Shown here in pieces: positions 12,174-22,789 of a stretch of 64,000 bases of DNA. Position numbers and translations under genes: made by a program. The notes below the pieces were generated by a model. That model was not told the origin of the DNA and did not search any database. It saw nothing but the letters and a program-made list of their open reading frames with translations. Position 1 is the first letter of the stretch. Each line of letters begins with the position of its first letter. Source of the stretch: Cricetomys ansorgei (lineage: Eukaryota > Chordata > Mammalia > Rodentia > Nesomyidae); assembly GCA_026225945.1 (NCBI GenBank), contig JAMJFZ010001785.1, positions 124,001-188,000 of the forward strand, read 5' to 3'.

Positions 12174-12670
12174 TGTAGTGTGAAATATCTGAGCTCACTT
12201 CCAAATTTTGAAAAATCAACCAATCACTGAGCTGAGAAACCTACCCATCACTGAGCCTGAAGCCCATCCATCATTGATATTGAAATTCCACCAATCCCCA
12301 TCCTAGAAAATTTCACCCTGGAAAATTCCTCTCACCTAAGTCCATTAAAAGGCCTGCCTTCTGTTCAGATCCCTGCTGCTTTGTGCTTGAACAGTGGCCA
12401 CCTGTGTCTTTCCCCAAAAAGTCTCTTGTGTGAGATTTGTGTGTGTTGTGACTTTGTGGTTCACTTTTACTCCTCACTGCCAGGATACCTTCTCTCCCAG
12501 AACTGTAACACTTTTATTAGGGAAACACCTCCCCTCAAAGTTATAACATTTCAACTTGGAATGAGTCTCCACTAAGAGCTGTAACACTTCAGCTGGGGAT
12601 ATTTCCCCACTCAGGGCTTTAACATTTCCATTGGGGTCACCTTCCCCATGTCAGAACTGTCACACTAACA
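12174..12670 (+). mobile_element. 3' LTR of the ERV remnant
   Basis: It follows a purine tract (gcaaaaaggcaggaa), begins TGTAGTGTGA and ends at cacactaaca. The two ends form an imperfect short inverted repeat (TGTAGTGTGA against TGTTAGTGTGA). CCAAT words occur at about 12219 and 12291, and an attaaaagg TATA-like box at about 12346. The 3' third holds about five copies of a 36-42 base repeat around g(c/a)(t/a)gtaacac(t/a)t. Confidence 0.7.
12502..12665 (+). repeat. 36-42 bp tandem repeat within the LTR 3' part
   Basis: Related blocks start near 12502 (aactgtaacact), 12538 (agttataacatt), 12576 (agctgtaacact), 12617 (ggctttaacatt) and 12654 (aactgtcacac). Each is followed by a (t)tcarctgggg-like stretch and a ccccactc-like spacer. 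Confidence 0.7.
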
Positions 12671-13040
12671 GTAGAGGTATTTGCTTTAGGACCTATGTGT
12701 TGCATTAAAGTTTATAAAAGAAATTTCTCTAAAATCATCATGTATTAAAGGCTTGGTTAATAGATAATAGGGCTTAAAGGGAATCATTGCATCATGATGT
12801 CTCCAACTTCAACATATGTTTAGTGCATTGACAGACTCATAGATTGGTGACATAATGTGGATAGGATGCAAACTACATAATAGAGCTTGGCTACTGAGAT
12901 TAGATCACTCCATGAGAAGCATTTGATCATATGACACGCCAGTGACCCATCTAAGTCTGAACTTCCTGATGATCATGATGTGGTCAGATTTCCTCTAACA
13001 TTTCCTTTCATCATGATGTTTCTTTGCACTCAGTATTTGA
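12671..13040. other. Unassigned sequence between ERV and left arm
   Basis: No gene or named repeat recognised. Similarity to the right arm begins only at about 13040. Confidence 0.45.
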
Positions 13041-13224
13041 AACAAAGGATCCACCAACCATAGCCTGAGTACTGTGAAGCTATGAAGAAAAACGTTTTCA
13101 TGTTTTGCAGTTATTTGTGTAAGATCTTTACCATAAAACATAAGTTGTCACATGAGCAAGTGAGAAGGTATTTATGCTGACCATTATGGTCAAAAGACTT
13201 GTCATCAGTTTTCATAAAACCTTT

Positions 13225-13385
13225 TGCAATGTGTTAGAGATGGTTCAGCAGCTAAGAGCCCATACTGCTCTTGCAGAGGAGCTGAGTTCCCTTCCAGCAC
13301 TCATGTCATGGCCTCACAACTACCTGTTGAAGGATCTGACAAATATGCCACTCTTGGTCACCTGTATTGATACATGCATACTAAT
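13225..13385 (+). repeat. B2-type SINE
   Basis: It starts gagatggttcagcagctaag, continues ctgctcttgcagaggagctg, and ends in a decayed 3' part near the arm boundary. Its inverted partner lies at about 50886-51035. Confidence 0.8.
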
Positions 13386-13389
13386 ATAG

Positions 13390-15010
13390 ACACACCCAAT
13401 ACATCACTTCAAAACCAAAAATACTTGTAAATCAATGCTGATAGGGAAGGTTAAAATGTATGAAGCTTTAAAAATCTTTAGGAATAACCAGAAAATACAT
13501 AGTCAGTTACTCAGATACTTAATTTCCAAAGGCATTAAGAGAAACAAATTAAAACACAAGAACATACTGCTTCACACTCCATAACATGGTTAGGGTTCAA
13601 AGAATCAAGGCAACATAGTCCTTTGTCACGTCTGAATGACAGCATATCTCATGTTTTTCTGGTGGGAAATAGAGAAGTATCACTACAATGGTAAATATTA
13701 GGAAATGTTCTCACTGTGTGTTCATCTTCAGTTTCCACATATGTTTTTTTGTGACATATTTAGTAAAGCCTTTGTAACTGGCTTGTAGTGAAATGTCTTA
13801 GTATAAAGCCTTTGCTGTGTCAGGATTAATCATTTGAGTCTAAGAAATTGTTTTTAGATTTGCTTGGACCTTGAAGAAGTGTTGATCAAGGACTGTTCAC
13901 TGGAATGTATACACTTTTGATCATGACAAGTTATGTTCCAAAGGGACTGAAATTGAGTGGGTTTTTTGCTCTTTCATGCAGCAAGTATAACATAAACTTT
14001 GGGAGATGGATCTTTGTCCAACCTCAATTTTGGTCTCTCTGCGAAAACTGAATAAAAATACTTCGAGAGAGCTAGTCCAGTTTAGTCACCAGAAAGCTGT
14101 CCCTCCTGGTCCTTCAAAGCTTTGCATCCTGGTGTGTTCCTCTCTCTCCTACAACACCTGTGACCAACATCAATCACAATATATTTTATTCTAGATTATT
14201 TTCCAAGGAAATATAAAGCTTTTAGTAATAATATACATGCAATTCCAGTATGAAATGTTTAAAGCATGACTCTTCCAACTATTTATACAGTACTCAGCAT
14301 CATAAATGAACATACAAGGACTGTAATAACATTGATAATTTCCGCACTGATGCTGTGCTGTATTTAATGACATAGTAAGTAAATGAATACACATGAGCAT
14401 TTGAGGGGGTACATTTGTTTACTCTTATATCAACTTTCCACTTTGTATGCATGAGTGACATCATATCATAACAATAATATAATTTCAAACATTTATACAT
14501 CAATTAAAATTGATTACAGTAAAAGATAAACACAGTAGAATTGTTATTGAATTAATTCAAGGACAAGAGAAAGTGGTATTTAATGGTAGATGTGGAAACA
14601 GTGGTTTTCCTGGATCAAGGAAAGTGACTGTAGGTAACATGGAGTCATTCAGAGGAGTTGAAATAGTCTTGGTATTTTCTATCTTGATATTTTTCTGAGA
14701 ACATAGGTGCATTTATTTTCCAAATTCCATGTGTTGCACACTTATAACTTGTTATGACTCTCTAGTTAACTCTACTAAACTAGCAGAACTAAAAATACCA
14801 GTTTTCTAGCACTTTACCTTGTATATATTATTTCATAATATTAATATTATACAATTAATAATTAACTTAATAATTTTATATATTTAGAATAAAAGGTAAT
14901 TGGCATGCGTACTTTTCAGGACCAACTGTGGTGAATCTGGATTTGCCCCAGGATTAAATTAAACCTTGTGAGGTGACTTTTTTGTTACTTACTTATTGAA
15001 TAAACACTTT
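13390..15010. other. Intergenic part of the left arm, no gene seen
   Basis: AT-rich sequence matched in reverse by 48.2-49.8 kb. Small frames such as one at about 14006-14194 recur in the partner (48992-49186 minus), but they follow from the duplication and show no family motif. Confidence 0.5.
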
Positions 15011-15019
15011 GTTAAGCTA

Positions 15020-15425
15020 GTGTCCTAGTTAAGTTTAATTGTCAGCTTGAAACAGCCTAGAGTCCTCTGAGAGGAAAGCCTTGTAGAGGAATCATCTGGA
15101 TGAGATTGGTCTGTGGGCATGCCTATCAGTGACTATCTTGATTTTCCATTATCAATGGATTTGGGCGACCCAGCTCACTGAGGGGGCCACCAGACCTAGA
15201 CAGATGGTCCTGGGCAATGTAAGAAAGCTATTTAAGCATTAACAAAAAGAAAATCAGCCTCAGTAAGCACGACTCCATGGTTTCAGCATCACATTCCTGC
15301 TTGAATTCCAACACTAACTTTCCTCACTGGTAGACTGGGATTCAAAAGGTAAAGCCAATAAACCCTCTTTTCTCCATAAGATGATTCCAGTCAGAATGCT
15401 GTATGACAGCAATCAAAAGAAAATT
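15020..15425 (+). repeat. Rodent interspersed repeat with GTGTCCTAGTTA start
   Basis: It starts gtgtcctagttaagttt, passes through tgtgggcatgcctatcagtg and aagaaagctatttaagcat, and ends in sequence leading to aagccaataaaccctc and catgtttatcaca-like words. I know this as an abundant non-coding rodent repeat, possibly of the URR1 DNA-transposon type, but I am not certain of the family name. The partner in the right arm is at 47765-48165. Confidence 0.6.
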
Positions 15426-15489
15426 TGAACAGAAATAGGTACAAGTGTGAGTTGTTGCTATTATACATATAACCATGTGGCTTTTTATA

Positions 15490-16985
15490 CATTTGGATTA
15501 TTTCATTAGGGGATTATGAAACATTTTGGCACTGTGGGTTGGAAATTTTGATAGACACTCAGAGTTTGATAAGTTACTAAAAGAAACTTGGAGGTGCTAT
15601 GAGGATCTGCTTAGTGAAGTTTCAGAAAGGTGCAAGGACTTTCTTGAAAACTGGACCAGAGGCCATTTGTTTGAAATTTTGCATTCAGAATCTGTGTTAT
15701 TCAGTCAGCTGTGACTGGAGAATCAGCTGTGATTAAAAATAAATCTGCATCATAGGGGTGAAACCTGTGTTTCTCTTGGACAGTGGGATTGTTTGTAGCT
15801 GGAACTGAAGAATCAGCTGTGATTAATAATAGTTTAGTAGTATTTGGAGAATGGGAATGCATTTTCTTAGGGCCAGCCCACCAAAGCTATACTCCAAGAG
15901 AGCCAAGGCCTTATCCTAACCTGATAGCTAAAAGTAGCAGCATATAAAAGTCTCCAAAGTGATACTAGTTTTTAAGGTGTGAAAGATGCATTACTAAATG
16001 GTTGTGAGTAGAAACTGAGTCTTCGCACCATATGGCATGTATGAATCTTTTTGGAGTTGCCAGGAATGGCCATTAGTAAAGGTGCATCCTTACTTGTAAT
16101 GAAGACCCCAGAAAATTGGAGACTCTAGGATCATGAATGTCTGCTAAGGACAGTGCACATGTGTAGTGGAGCTAGCATGAGCCTATGGCACAAGCTGTGT
16201 GTGCTCTATCCAGAAGGCTGGAGAAGTGGGACTGCATAGCCTTTTAGAGATGGATGCCTAGAAAGTAAGGAAGCCCTAGTCACTGGATATCAAGCAAAAG
16301 GTGAATTTGTGGGTTGCTTTTCTGCTGTTTTTGTGTTCTTTCATTTTGGAGTAACAAGCATGAAATTTGTCTTTAACTATGCAGGAGCCCACAGTTAAAA
16401 GAATTTGGATTTTTAAAAGGACCTTGGACTTTTAACATGCTTAAATTTTCGAGACGATGGCCCTTGTCCTGAGAACTTTACTGAAGTTGAATTTCAAGAT
16501 AATGGACTAGCTTGTTTGATGGAGGCAAAGTGTATAGGCTAGCTTCAAATCATGACAAGGAGCTTGCAGAGATTAAAGAAACAGTAACTCTCTGAGAGAT
16601 TAGAATCATTAAAGAAAATCTGGTTCTGTGCATTGGGAAAACAGTGTTTCTTTAGAGGTAGCCCACAAATGTTAATACACTCGAGATCCAGGAAAGCCAG
16701 GCTACATCTCCAACTGGGTCAGAACCTGACATTGGCACCCACAAATTATGGTTTTGAAGAAATAAAAGATGTTATGTTGAGGGTGTCATGGAGATCAGCA
16801 GAGGTAAGGACAGGCGTCACTGGGAATAGTCTCTGGGCAACTGTGTGAAGTTAGGAAGGCGACATCATAGTTGCAATGGAAACTCCAGGATAGTAGAGCT
16901 GGCAGAATCATTGGACTTTGGTCAAAGAGAGCTGGAGGCTGCCATGGAGCTGACCCTAAGATGCACATATTTCAGTATGCAGATC
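15490..16985 (+). repeat. Repeat-derived block, probably ERV/MaLR internal sequence
   Basis: Purine-rich sequence with repeated phrases (atcagctgtgattaaaaataa, ggaccttggacttttaa, gctggaggctgccatggagc) of the kind found in many rodent LTR-element interiors. It has no protein motif. Its mirrored partner spans 45.5-47.7 kb, and a further diverged copy of its 3' half lies at about 51780-52430. Confidence 0.5.
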
Positions 16986-16989
16986 TGCA

Positions 16990-17165
16990 GGAGTGGCCAG
17001 GTAGTGGTGGTTCATGACTTTAATCTCAGTACTTGGAAGGCATAGGCAGGTAGATCTCTGTGAGTTCCAGTCCAGCATGGTCTACAAAGTGAGCTCCGGG
17101 ACAGCTAGAGTTACAACCTGAGAAACCCTGTCTCAAAAAACAAGCAAAACACACACAAAAAACCA
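16990..17165 (+). repeat. B1 SINE
   Basis: Reads tggccaggtagtggtggttc, then cttggaaggcataggcagg, gtctacaaagtgagctccgg and accctgtctcaaaaaacaa. All parts of B1 are present. The right arm has a minus-strand B1 at 45335-45485, its mirrored counterpart. Confidence 0.9.
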
Positions 17166-17640
17166 AAACCAGATACGCAGAAGAGAGGCAACCCAGGACA
17201 ATGCTATGATCTCCTGGGAACAATCTAAACCTGACAGAAGTTCACTGGAAGAGAAAAGGTGCCAAGTGAAAAGTTTGGAAGGTTGTCATGAAGGATTGTC
17301 CCCAGACAAAAAGGTTCAAGGCAAACTCACAGGGAATGATGAAGCAGACATGTCCTGAAATGCTAATCAAGGCATAGTGAAAGGGAACCCTGAGTACAGA
17401 CTACATTCACTTTCAAGCATGCATGGATGTTGATGTGTCTAGTTATAAAGCCTGACCTCACCCTTCCAGCGCTGAAAATGGTGGACACAATCAGCTCTAG
17501 GTGATGATTCTAATCTGATTAATAGAAATTTATTGGGCTTGTCTTAAGAATGCATGTTGATGAAGCAATTTACTAAAGAAATATTTATAAAGTTCTATGC
17601 ATATCCTAAAGCATTCAGAAATTTAAAGTAACTGGGATTG
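17166..17640. other. Sequence 3' of receptor copy A, no gene seen
   Basis: Matched in reverse by about 44.88-45.33 kb. It carries no open frame of note. Confidence 0.5.
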
Positions 17641-17647
17641 CAGATAA

Positions 17648-17653
17648 TTTTAT
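17648..17653 (-). promoter_or_regulatory. Poly(A) signal AATAAA, receptor copy A
   Basis: On the minus strand ttgaataaaattatctgcaa lies about 470 bases after the stop of copy A. The same AATAAA sits at the same place after copy C (44820-44825), so it is likely the ancestral 3' end signal of this receptor unit. Confidence 0.6.
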
Positions 17654-18123
17654 TCAATTCTTTTAATATTGAAATAAATGTTTAAAAAAAAGAGAAAATT
17701 CGGGCAAAACGTGACATTAATTTTACCATTGTCAAGTTTCATGACTAGCAAATTTCTGACATATCCTGAATGGTCCTGAGCCTTCTGCTGAGGGAGGGGT
17801 TTGTGCTGGCCCAAGAGCAGCAGCCCTACTGATGCTGCAGGCAGTGCCTGTTTGACAAGCCCTGTGTTACTCAACTTTCACAAGAATAATTAAATTTTCA
17901 ACAGATTTAATGTCAGACGACCAACAGAAAATGTTATTAAAATGGTCTGCAGGGGTAAGGATGAGGTTGCCTCTTTTTGACACTTCTGTCTGACCAATGC
18001 ACCTCTTAGCTGCTATGCTAAGCAGCTTCCTGCTCTCCACAGTTTCCTGAAGAACCCCTCTCCCCACCTTCTTCCTCCTCAGGAGTGTCCTGCATGGCTC
18101 TCTGCAGAAGCAGCTTTGGAGTC

Positions 18124-18996
18124 CTACTGGAACCTGCAATGCCTATTGGAGCCAACAAGGAAGTAAATGATGGGGTTGGCACTGCTGTTAACACAGGAGA
18201 GGAATATTATCATTTTATAACCAAAGCAAGGGAAAACTCTATAGAACTCATCAAAGAAAACTAAGAGGAACCAGCAGATTCCAAAGGGCAAGCCAAAGAG
18301 CAGGAACAGCAGAACTGTGAGGGCAATTGTCACACACAGCCTGGTCACAGGCATTCGTCGTGAGCTACAGAACATCCTGACCAACAGGGCCAGGCTGGAA
18401 CCTGAGAGAACCGCAAGTAAAACAATTAACCAAGCTAAAGTTATGCTGTCTAGTGTAACACACCAACTGAAATAAAAAGCATTAAAGTAGCCACATGAAT
18501 TGGCTTTCAGGAAATTCAACAGCAGAGACAAGAACCAGAGCAGGGCACACATGACAGCTGATGTATGCTTTGGGCATTGACAGCGGTATGAGATGGGCCA
18601 CATGACAGACAGGCAATGCTCAGCACTAATGGCAGTGAGCATGCTCAGACCTAGTAGGTATGTAGAAGAGATTATAACAATAAAATAGTGAGGGATTCTG
18701 ATATACACCCTGTAAAAGAAATAAATTATACTATTCAGAGAATACAGAGTCTGAAAGTAGAGGAAGAGGAAATCAGCACCAGCCAGGTTGAGGATGTAGA
18801 CAGAGAAGGCATTCCTGTGTATGCAGAAGCCCAGGAGCCACAGCACTGTGGCATTTCCTGCCAGCCCAACCAGGGCAATGATGACAGTCAGAATATCCAG
18901 AGTTTGCCAAATGGTGACACAGTCGAAATCTTGAATATGGTCACTTCCATTCACTGCTGTATTGTTAGTTCTCCAGTCCTGGGTGGTTGAACCCAT
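18124..18996 (-). CDS. Mrgprb-like: Mas-related G-protein-coupled receptor, Mrgprb-like (copy A)
   Basis: A 290-residue class A receptor in one coding exon. Family members sense small cationic and peptide ligands at the surface of sensory neurons and mast cells. Approximate helices are TM1 34-56, TM2 64-84, TM3 104-130, TM4 145-165, TM5 181-207, TM6 218-246 and TM7 258-284. NPIIY is at 274-278. N-glycosylation sequons are at N11 and N16. C168 and C179 match the TM4-TM5 disulfide pair of MRGPRX2. I chose the ATG at 18996 (context accATGg) because a splice acceptor lies 16 bases upstream; the longer open frame to 19056 reads through it. Oddities: His127 replaces Arg in the E-R-C motif; Lys164 replaces the pocket Glu, while Asp183 is kept; and a 2-base deletion after CRFQ creates TAG, removing a tail of about 30 residues whose codons persist in another frame. 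It may be functional, altered or a recent pseudogene. Confidence 0.85.
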   Translation of the reverse strand: MGSTTQDWRTNNTAVNGSDHIQDFDCVTIWQTLDILTVIIALVGLAGNATVLWLLGFCIHRNAFSVYILNLAGADFLFLYFQTLYSLNSIIYFFYRVYIRIPHYFIVIISSTYLLGLSMLTAISAEHCLSVMWPISYRCQCPKHTSAVMCALLWFLSLLLNFLKANSCGYFNAFYFSWCVTLDSITLAWLIVLLAVLSGSSLALLVRMFCSSRRMPVTRLCVTIALTVLLFLLFGLPFGICWFLLVFFDEFYRVFPCFGYKMIIFLSCVNSSANPIIYFLVGSNRHCRFQ

Positions 18997-19011
18997 GGTT
19001 GGGAATTCTCC

Positions 19012-19034
19012 ACTGAAACAAACAAAGAAACCAT
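19012..19034 (-). promoter_or_regulatory. Splice acceptor before the coding exon of copy A
   Basis: The minus strand reads a pyrimidine-rich ctttgtttgtttcag (AG at 19014-19013) and then TGGAGAATTCCCAACCATGG. Copies B and D keep a CAG|GAACACT acceptor at the same place. Copy C has CGG instead. Mrgpr genes usually have a non-coding first exon upstream, which fits this arrangement. Confidence 0.7.
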
Positions 19035-19079
19035 CAAACACCAGACATGAGTACATGGTGTCTACTCTCTGATTTACAG

Positions 19080-20258
19080 GCTTACCCTGCTATTTGGGAA
19101 TAACTGCTCTTGGTTCATATATAAGAGGAGAAAAGCTTGAAATCATTAAGTAGTTTATCAAGTCCTCAAATTGTAGACACTACTTCTAAAACCAGTTTTA
19201 CTGCATTGGGCTGTCTGCAAACACTGTATCAACCAACACTGGGGTAGATGATTGATCTAGTACAGCTACTCAGTGTCCTAGGCTACTTCAGGAAGAGATA
19301 GGGCCCTAAATCCCAACTTTCTTCATGTCCTGATCCTGAAGTTTCATCTCAGGTGCAGAAACATGGATGCCCCAGCATGAATAATGCCTGCCCTCAGTCA
19401 CTGGGAAGAGAGGTCTTCTAATAGGGAAAAACCGAGTCATGAATGAGAGTCAAAAGGGAAATGTGGCTGTATATTATTAGGTCATGTGTGAGACCAGCCT
19501 GAACAAGTAGCTAGAAAGGCTGGGTCTCAATTTCAGATTTAAAAACTGGAGAGCAGAGAGACTTGGAGGACATCAAGTGTAAAGGGGTCAGTGGGGAGTT
19601 AAGAACTCTGAGTGAATTAATGAATGAATGAATGCCTCATGAGCTCAAACGTAGTTGAAAATCCAAATAAGCATTGTACAAATGTTTTAAAACAAGTTCT
19701 GTACCAGAAAGGATATAGAGAATGAAGAAAATATCATTGTTAAAATTTCTTCAGTGGAAAACTTTTGTGTTTTTGAAGAAATTCTTATGATAACTATGGA
19801 GATAATGGTGTGCATTTTCATCCTGCAATCCAGGAAAGTCCAATATGTAGCTGTCACTATGACCCAGAAGAATTTGGTTGAAGCCAAATGTTTACTCATT
19901 CCTGTAATCTCAGCTATGGGTAGGCTGGGTCCAGTTGGATTCTGAGCTCAAATATGGCTTGGATTACATAGCAATTTTAGCTCAGGCTGTGATTTCCTCA
20001 TCCTTGTCAAGATTAAACACCCTTGACAGAAAGATATTTTTTCTTTACAGGATAATCCTGGCCAATATCCTAGACTATACATAGTCTTGGGTGAAGAGGA
20101 AAGTATCTGAGGAAACTTAGAAGAGTTCCAGCTTCGAGAAAATGTAAAAGGATCTCAAAAAAGAGTTGCTTTCCAAGGGCTTTGAAATAAATTGCTCAAT
20201 TTTATTTTATTCACCAAAATCACACTCTTCATTGTGAACCCTAACTGTGCCACAGGAG
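19080..20258. other. Insertion specific to the copy A upstream region
   Basis: In copies B and C the sequence around ctctgattttcag runs on within a few dozen bases to the block tcattcaggacatcatct. In copy A the two are separated by about 1.18 kb. The insert holds a (tgaa)n scrap at about 19618-19632 and B1-like words near 19890-19950. It has no gene-like frame. The alternative is a deletion shared by B and C. Confidence 0.65.
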
Positions 20259-20660
20259 CACAAGGTCTTCATTCAGGACATCATCTGGGAAGTCAACCAT
20301 AGTGGAATATTACCTGGCTAATATGACTTGAGCAAGAAGTTGAGCTCAGAGTTAACAAGGCAGCACGAATGTGACCTCTCAGTTTTTTCATGGTCATTTG
20401 CTCAGCTTCAACAAGCAGCAGCAGCAAGTCAGACAGAAAAAAAAAACAGCTATAACCTATGGTGACTGTTTTTTTGGCCCTGCATGCCACTCTACACAGA
20501 AATATCATGCCCCCTATTACACAGATGGCTCTTGTTGTCATGCTCTTGGACGACAAGTCTATTTGTAGAAGTTGGTCAAGAATTCTCTCTCCACGACGGC
20601 ATGTGAACTCTCTAGTTTTATAATCATATTAAACAGTTTGCTATATTTGAAATTTTTAAC
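20259..20660 (-). promoter_or_regulatory. Conserved block upstream of copy A, candidate promoter or first exon
   Basis: Present upstream of copies A (20259-20660), B (31870-32340) and C (42960-43420, opposite strand), with conserved words such as ggacatcatct, tagccaggt(a/c)atattccac and cagcttcaacaagca. Non-coding exon 1 and the promoter of this receptor unit would be expected in this position. The role is inferred only from position and conservation. Confidence 0.35.
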
Positions 20661-20699
20661 CTAAATTTATGTCGCTCACATCCCAAGTATGATAAACTA

Positions 20700-22330
20700 A
20701 GGATGCATCTTAGTCTCTAAAATAGGAAAGAACAAAAATGGAACACTGCAGAAAGGAAGAAAAAATTAAAATCATGAGACAATAGGAAAGAATAAATTTT
20801 ATGAAGACAGTAGCAAACGGGAATAAGTAAGAATAAAACACACGAAGCTTAATAACTGAGTAAACATCTAAGATAAAAATCTGAGAAAGTGCAGAATCAG
20901 TACTCATATAAATCAGTAAATCCTCAAAATCATAGAAGTGAGTATGTGTCTCCAAAGAGTAACTTTAAATATAAATGATCTTAAGTTATCACTTAAAAGA
21001 AAGAATGCTTGAATGCATGACAAAATATTGAACTGTTGGTTATGGCAAGAAACTCATTCCACTGACAAAGATTTGCCCAGAATGATATGAAGTTATAGAA
21101 AGTGATCTAAATAGATAGATCATAGAAAAATCATAATATCCAAGTGCACAGTACATCATCCAGCAACTTTGGAGCACAGAGTCTTCTCAAAAACTCACAG
21201 TTTTCTCTGAAATATCATAGCCCATATGATAGTTGTGGTAGTTTGAATGAAAATGAACCCCATAAACATTTATGTTTGAATACTTGGTCTACAGTTTGTG
21301 GAACGGTTTGCAAAGAGTTTGGAGGTGTGACCGTTTGGAAATGTGTCACTGGAGGCAGACTTTGAAGTTTCAAAAGCTCATGCTATTCCAAGTATGTCTC
21401 CCTATCTGTCTTTGTATGTGTCTCTTCCTCTCTTCCTCTCTCTGTCTCTCTACATTACAAATCAAGAGGTGAACTCTCAGCTGTTCCTGCCACCATGTCT
21501 TTGCACATATGGAATCTAACTCTCTGAAGCCATAAACTAAATTAAACTCTTCTAAAATAAGTTCCCTTGGTCATACTGCTTTGTCAAAGCAAAAGAAAGG
21601 AAAATAGAAAAAACTAACACAAAAGTGTTAACAGATGCAAAACAAACTGAAATATTTTATACCTTATGAGATCACAATGGAATACAAGTCAAAAGGAAAA
21701 ACATAAGCAACAGAAGACATACAAAATCATGAAGATTGAATAGCCAGTGGATCCTTTTAAAAATGATACAAAAGAAGAAAAGAGACTGAGAGGCAGTAGG
21801 TAGAGAACACTGAGAGACGGTAATTGCAGGAAAATATGATAACAATGAATCGTTTACATATATAAAACGGACACAAAGAACAACAGCGGCAATAATAACT
21901 AGATAGATAAATATACATGATGATCAAGCTGATGTCATTCAAAAACCCAAGGGTAGTTCAACACACGCACACACACGCACACACAATTCACAAATAGAAT
22001 ACAGTATATAAGAAAGTCAATATCCAAAAATCATTATTCAGGAAATGATATTGACAGAGATGAATGTCTCCTTAAGATAGAAACTATGAAGAAACTCAGG
22101 GTGAAAATATAATAAACTAACCAGATGAAGCAATATATTACAAATAAACAGCCAACAGCTTACTGACTGGGGAAAAATGAAAAATTTTTAAATAAAAATG
22201 AGACATGTGTACTCTCCTTCCTCTTCAACACTGTGCTTGAAATCTTACTAAAAGCAATAAAAGAAGAAAGAAAAGATTCAAACTGACAGCAAACAACCCA
22301 CACATTTTTATCAGATATGGTTATCTTTAT
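20700..22330 (+). mobile_element. Old L1 ORF2 fragments
   Basis: Degenerate sequence with L1-like phrases: a gtgtctccaaagagtaact...aaatgatct endonuclease-start region, aagaaactcattccactgacaaag, and a reverse-transcriptase-like cttgaaatcttactaaaagcaataaaag near 22230. Interrupted at 21236 by another repeat. Counterparts lie at 32340-33490 (plus), 41200-42950 (minus) and 62450-64000 (minus). Confidence 0.6.
21236..21620 (+). repeat. Rodent repeat with GTAGTTTGAATGA start inserted in L1
   Basis: It begins gtggtagtttgaatgaaaat, has tgtcactggaggcagacttt and ctcagctgttcctgccacca, and ends near tcatactgctttgtcaaagc. It looks like a non-autonomous element (possibly the URR1 family). It sits in the same L1 position in all four unit copies (21.2, 32.9, 42.1 and 63.1 kb), so it predates the duplications. 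Confidence 0.6.
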
Positions 22331-22487
22331 CAGGAAATAGAATTCTTTACTTTAAGAACATGAAGCTTAGAATCATCTCAGGGCATTAGACATTGAAGAC
22401 ACAAGCTATTTTACATTCTCATGTTTAGATTGTGTGGGGTACAGATATTTTCTATCCACATGATTGGTTATTGTGAGGCCTTGACAT

Positions 22488-22640
22488 TATTTTTTTTTCC
22501 GATACAGGGTATCTCTCTTGGAACTCTGGATGTCCTGGAACTCACTCTGTAGACCTGGCTGGCTCTGTTGCTCGCAGAGATCCACCTGCCTATGCTTCAG
22601 GAGTGCTCGGATTATAGATGTGCATCACCACTACCACTCA
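22488..22640 (-). repeat. B1 SINE, reverse orientation
   Basis: Begins after a T run and reads gatacagggtatctctcttg, ggaactcactctgtagacc, cagagatccacctgcc, then tgtgcatcaccactacca. This is the reverse of a B1. Counterparts are at 40920-41065 (plus) and 62235-62385 (plus). Confidence 0.9.
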
Positions 22641-22789
22641 GCTGACATTACTATTTTTCAGGAATGAGTACATGTATGCCGATTTTTATAGTGTTAGATG
22701 ATAAGTTCTAGAGGAAGTAAAAATTAGAATAAGAATAGACAAAGTGATGAAGATTCTAAATTATCCTCACTCTTTTTTCAGGCAGCACT

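Larger units (their letters stand above)
9490..12670 (+). mobile_element. Class I (gammaretrovirus-like) ERV remnant: pol end, env, 3' LTR
   Basis: In order on the plus strand there is an integrase fragment with the FEIMYG-P motif (9496-9570), a 26-bp minisatellite, an integrase C-terminal segment (about 10170-10330), an eroded env remnant (about 11140-11900), a purine tract and a 3' LTR (12174-12670). No 5' LTR, gag or intact reading frame was seen. Both pol and env are interrupted by stops and frameshifts, so this is a fossil with no coding capacity. Confidence 0.75.

Noticed and set aside
15526..15714. 62-codon open frame in the left arm
   Set aside because: It lies in repeat-derived, probably LTR-element interior sequence and is not kept open in the right-arm counterpart.
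18688..18990. Antisense open frame opposite copy A, also seen opposite copies B (31523-31765) and C (43506-43913)
   Set aside because: It recurs because the receptors are paralogues. The frame is the complement of constrained TM codons, with no independent start context or motif.
18997..19056. Upstream in-frame ATG of copy A giving a 310-residue protein
   Set aside because: The added 20 residues are encoded by the polypyrimidine tract and acceptor of the upstream intron. The Kozak-like ATG at 18996 fits the family start.
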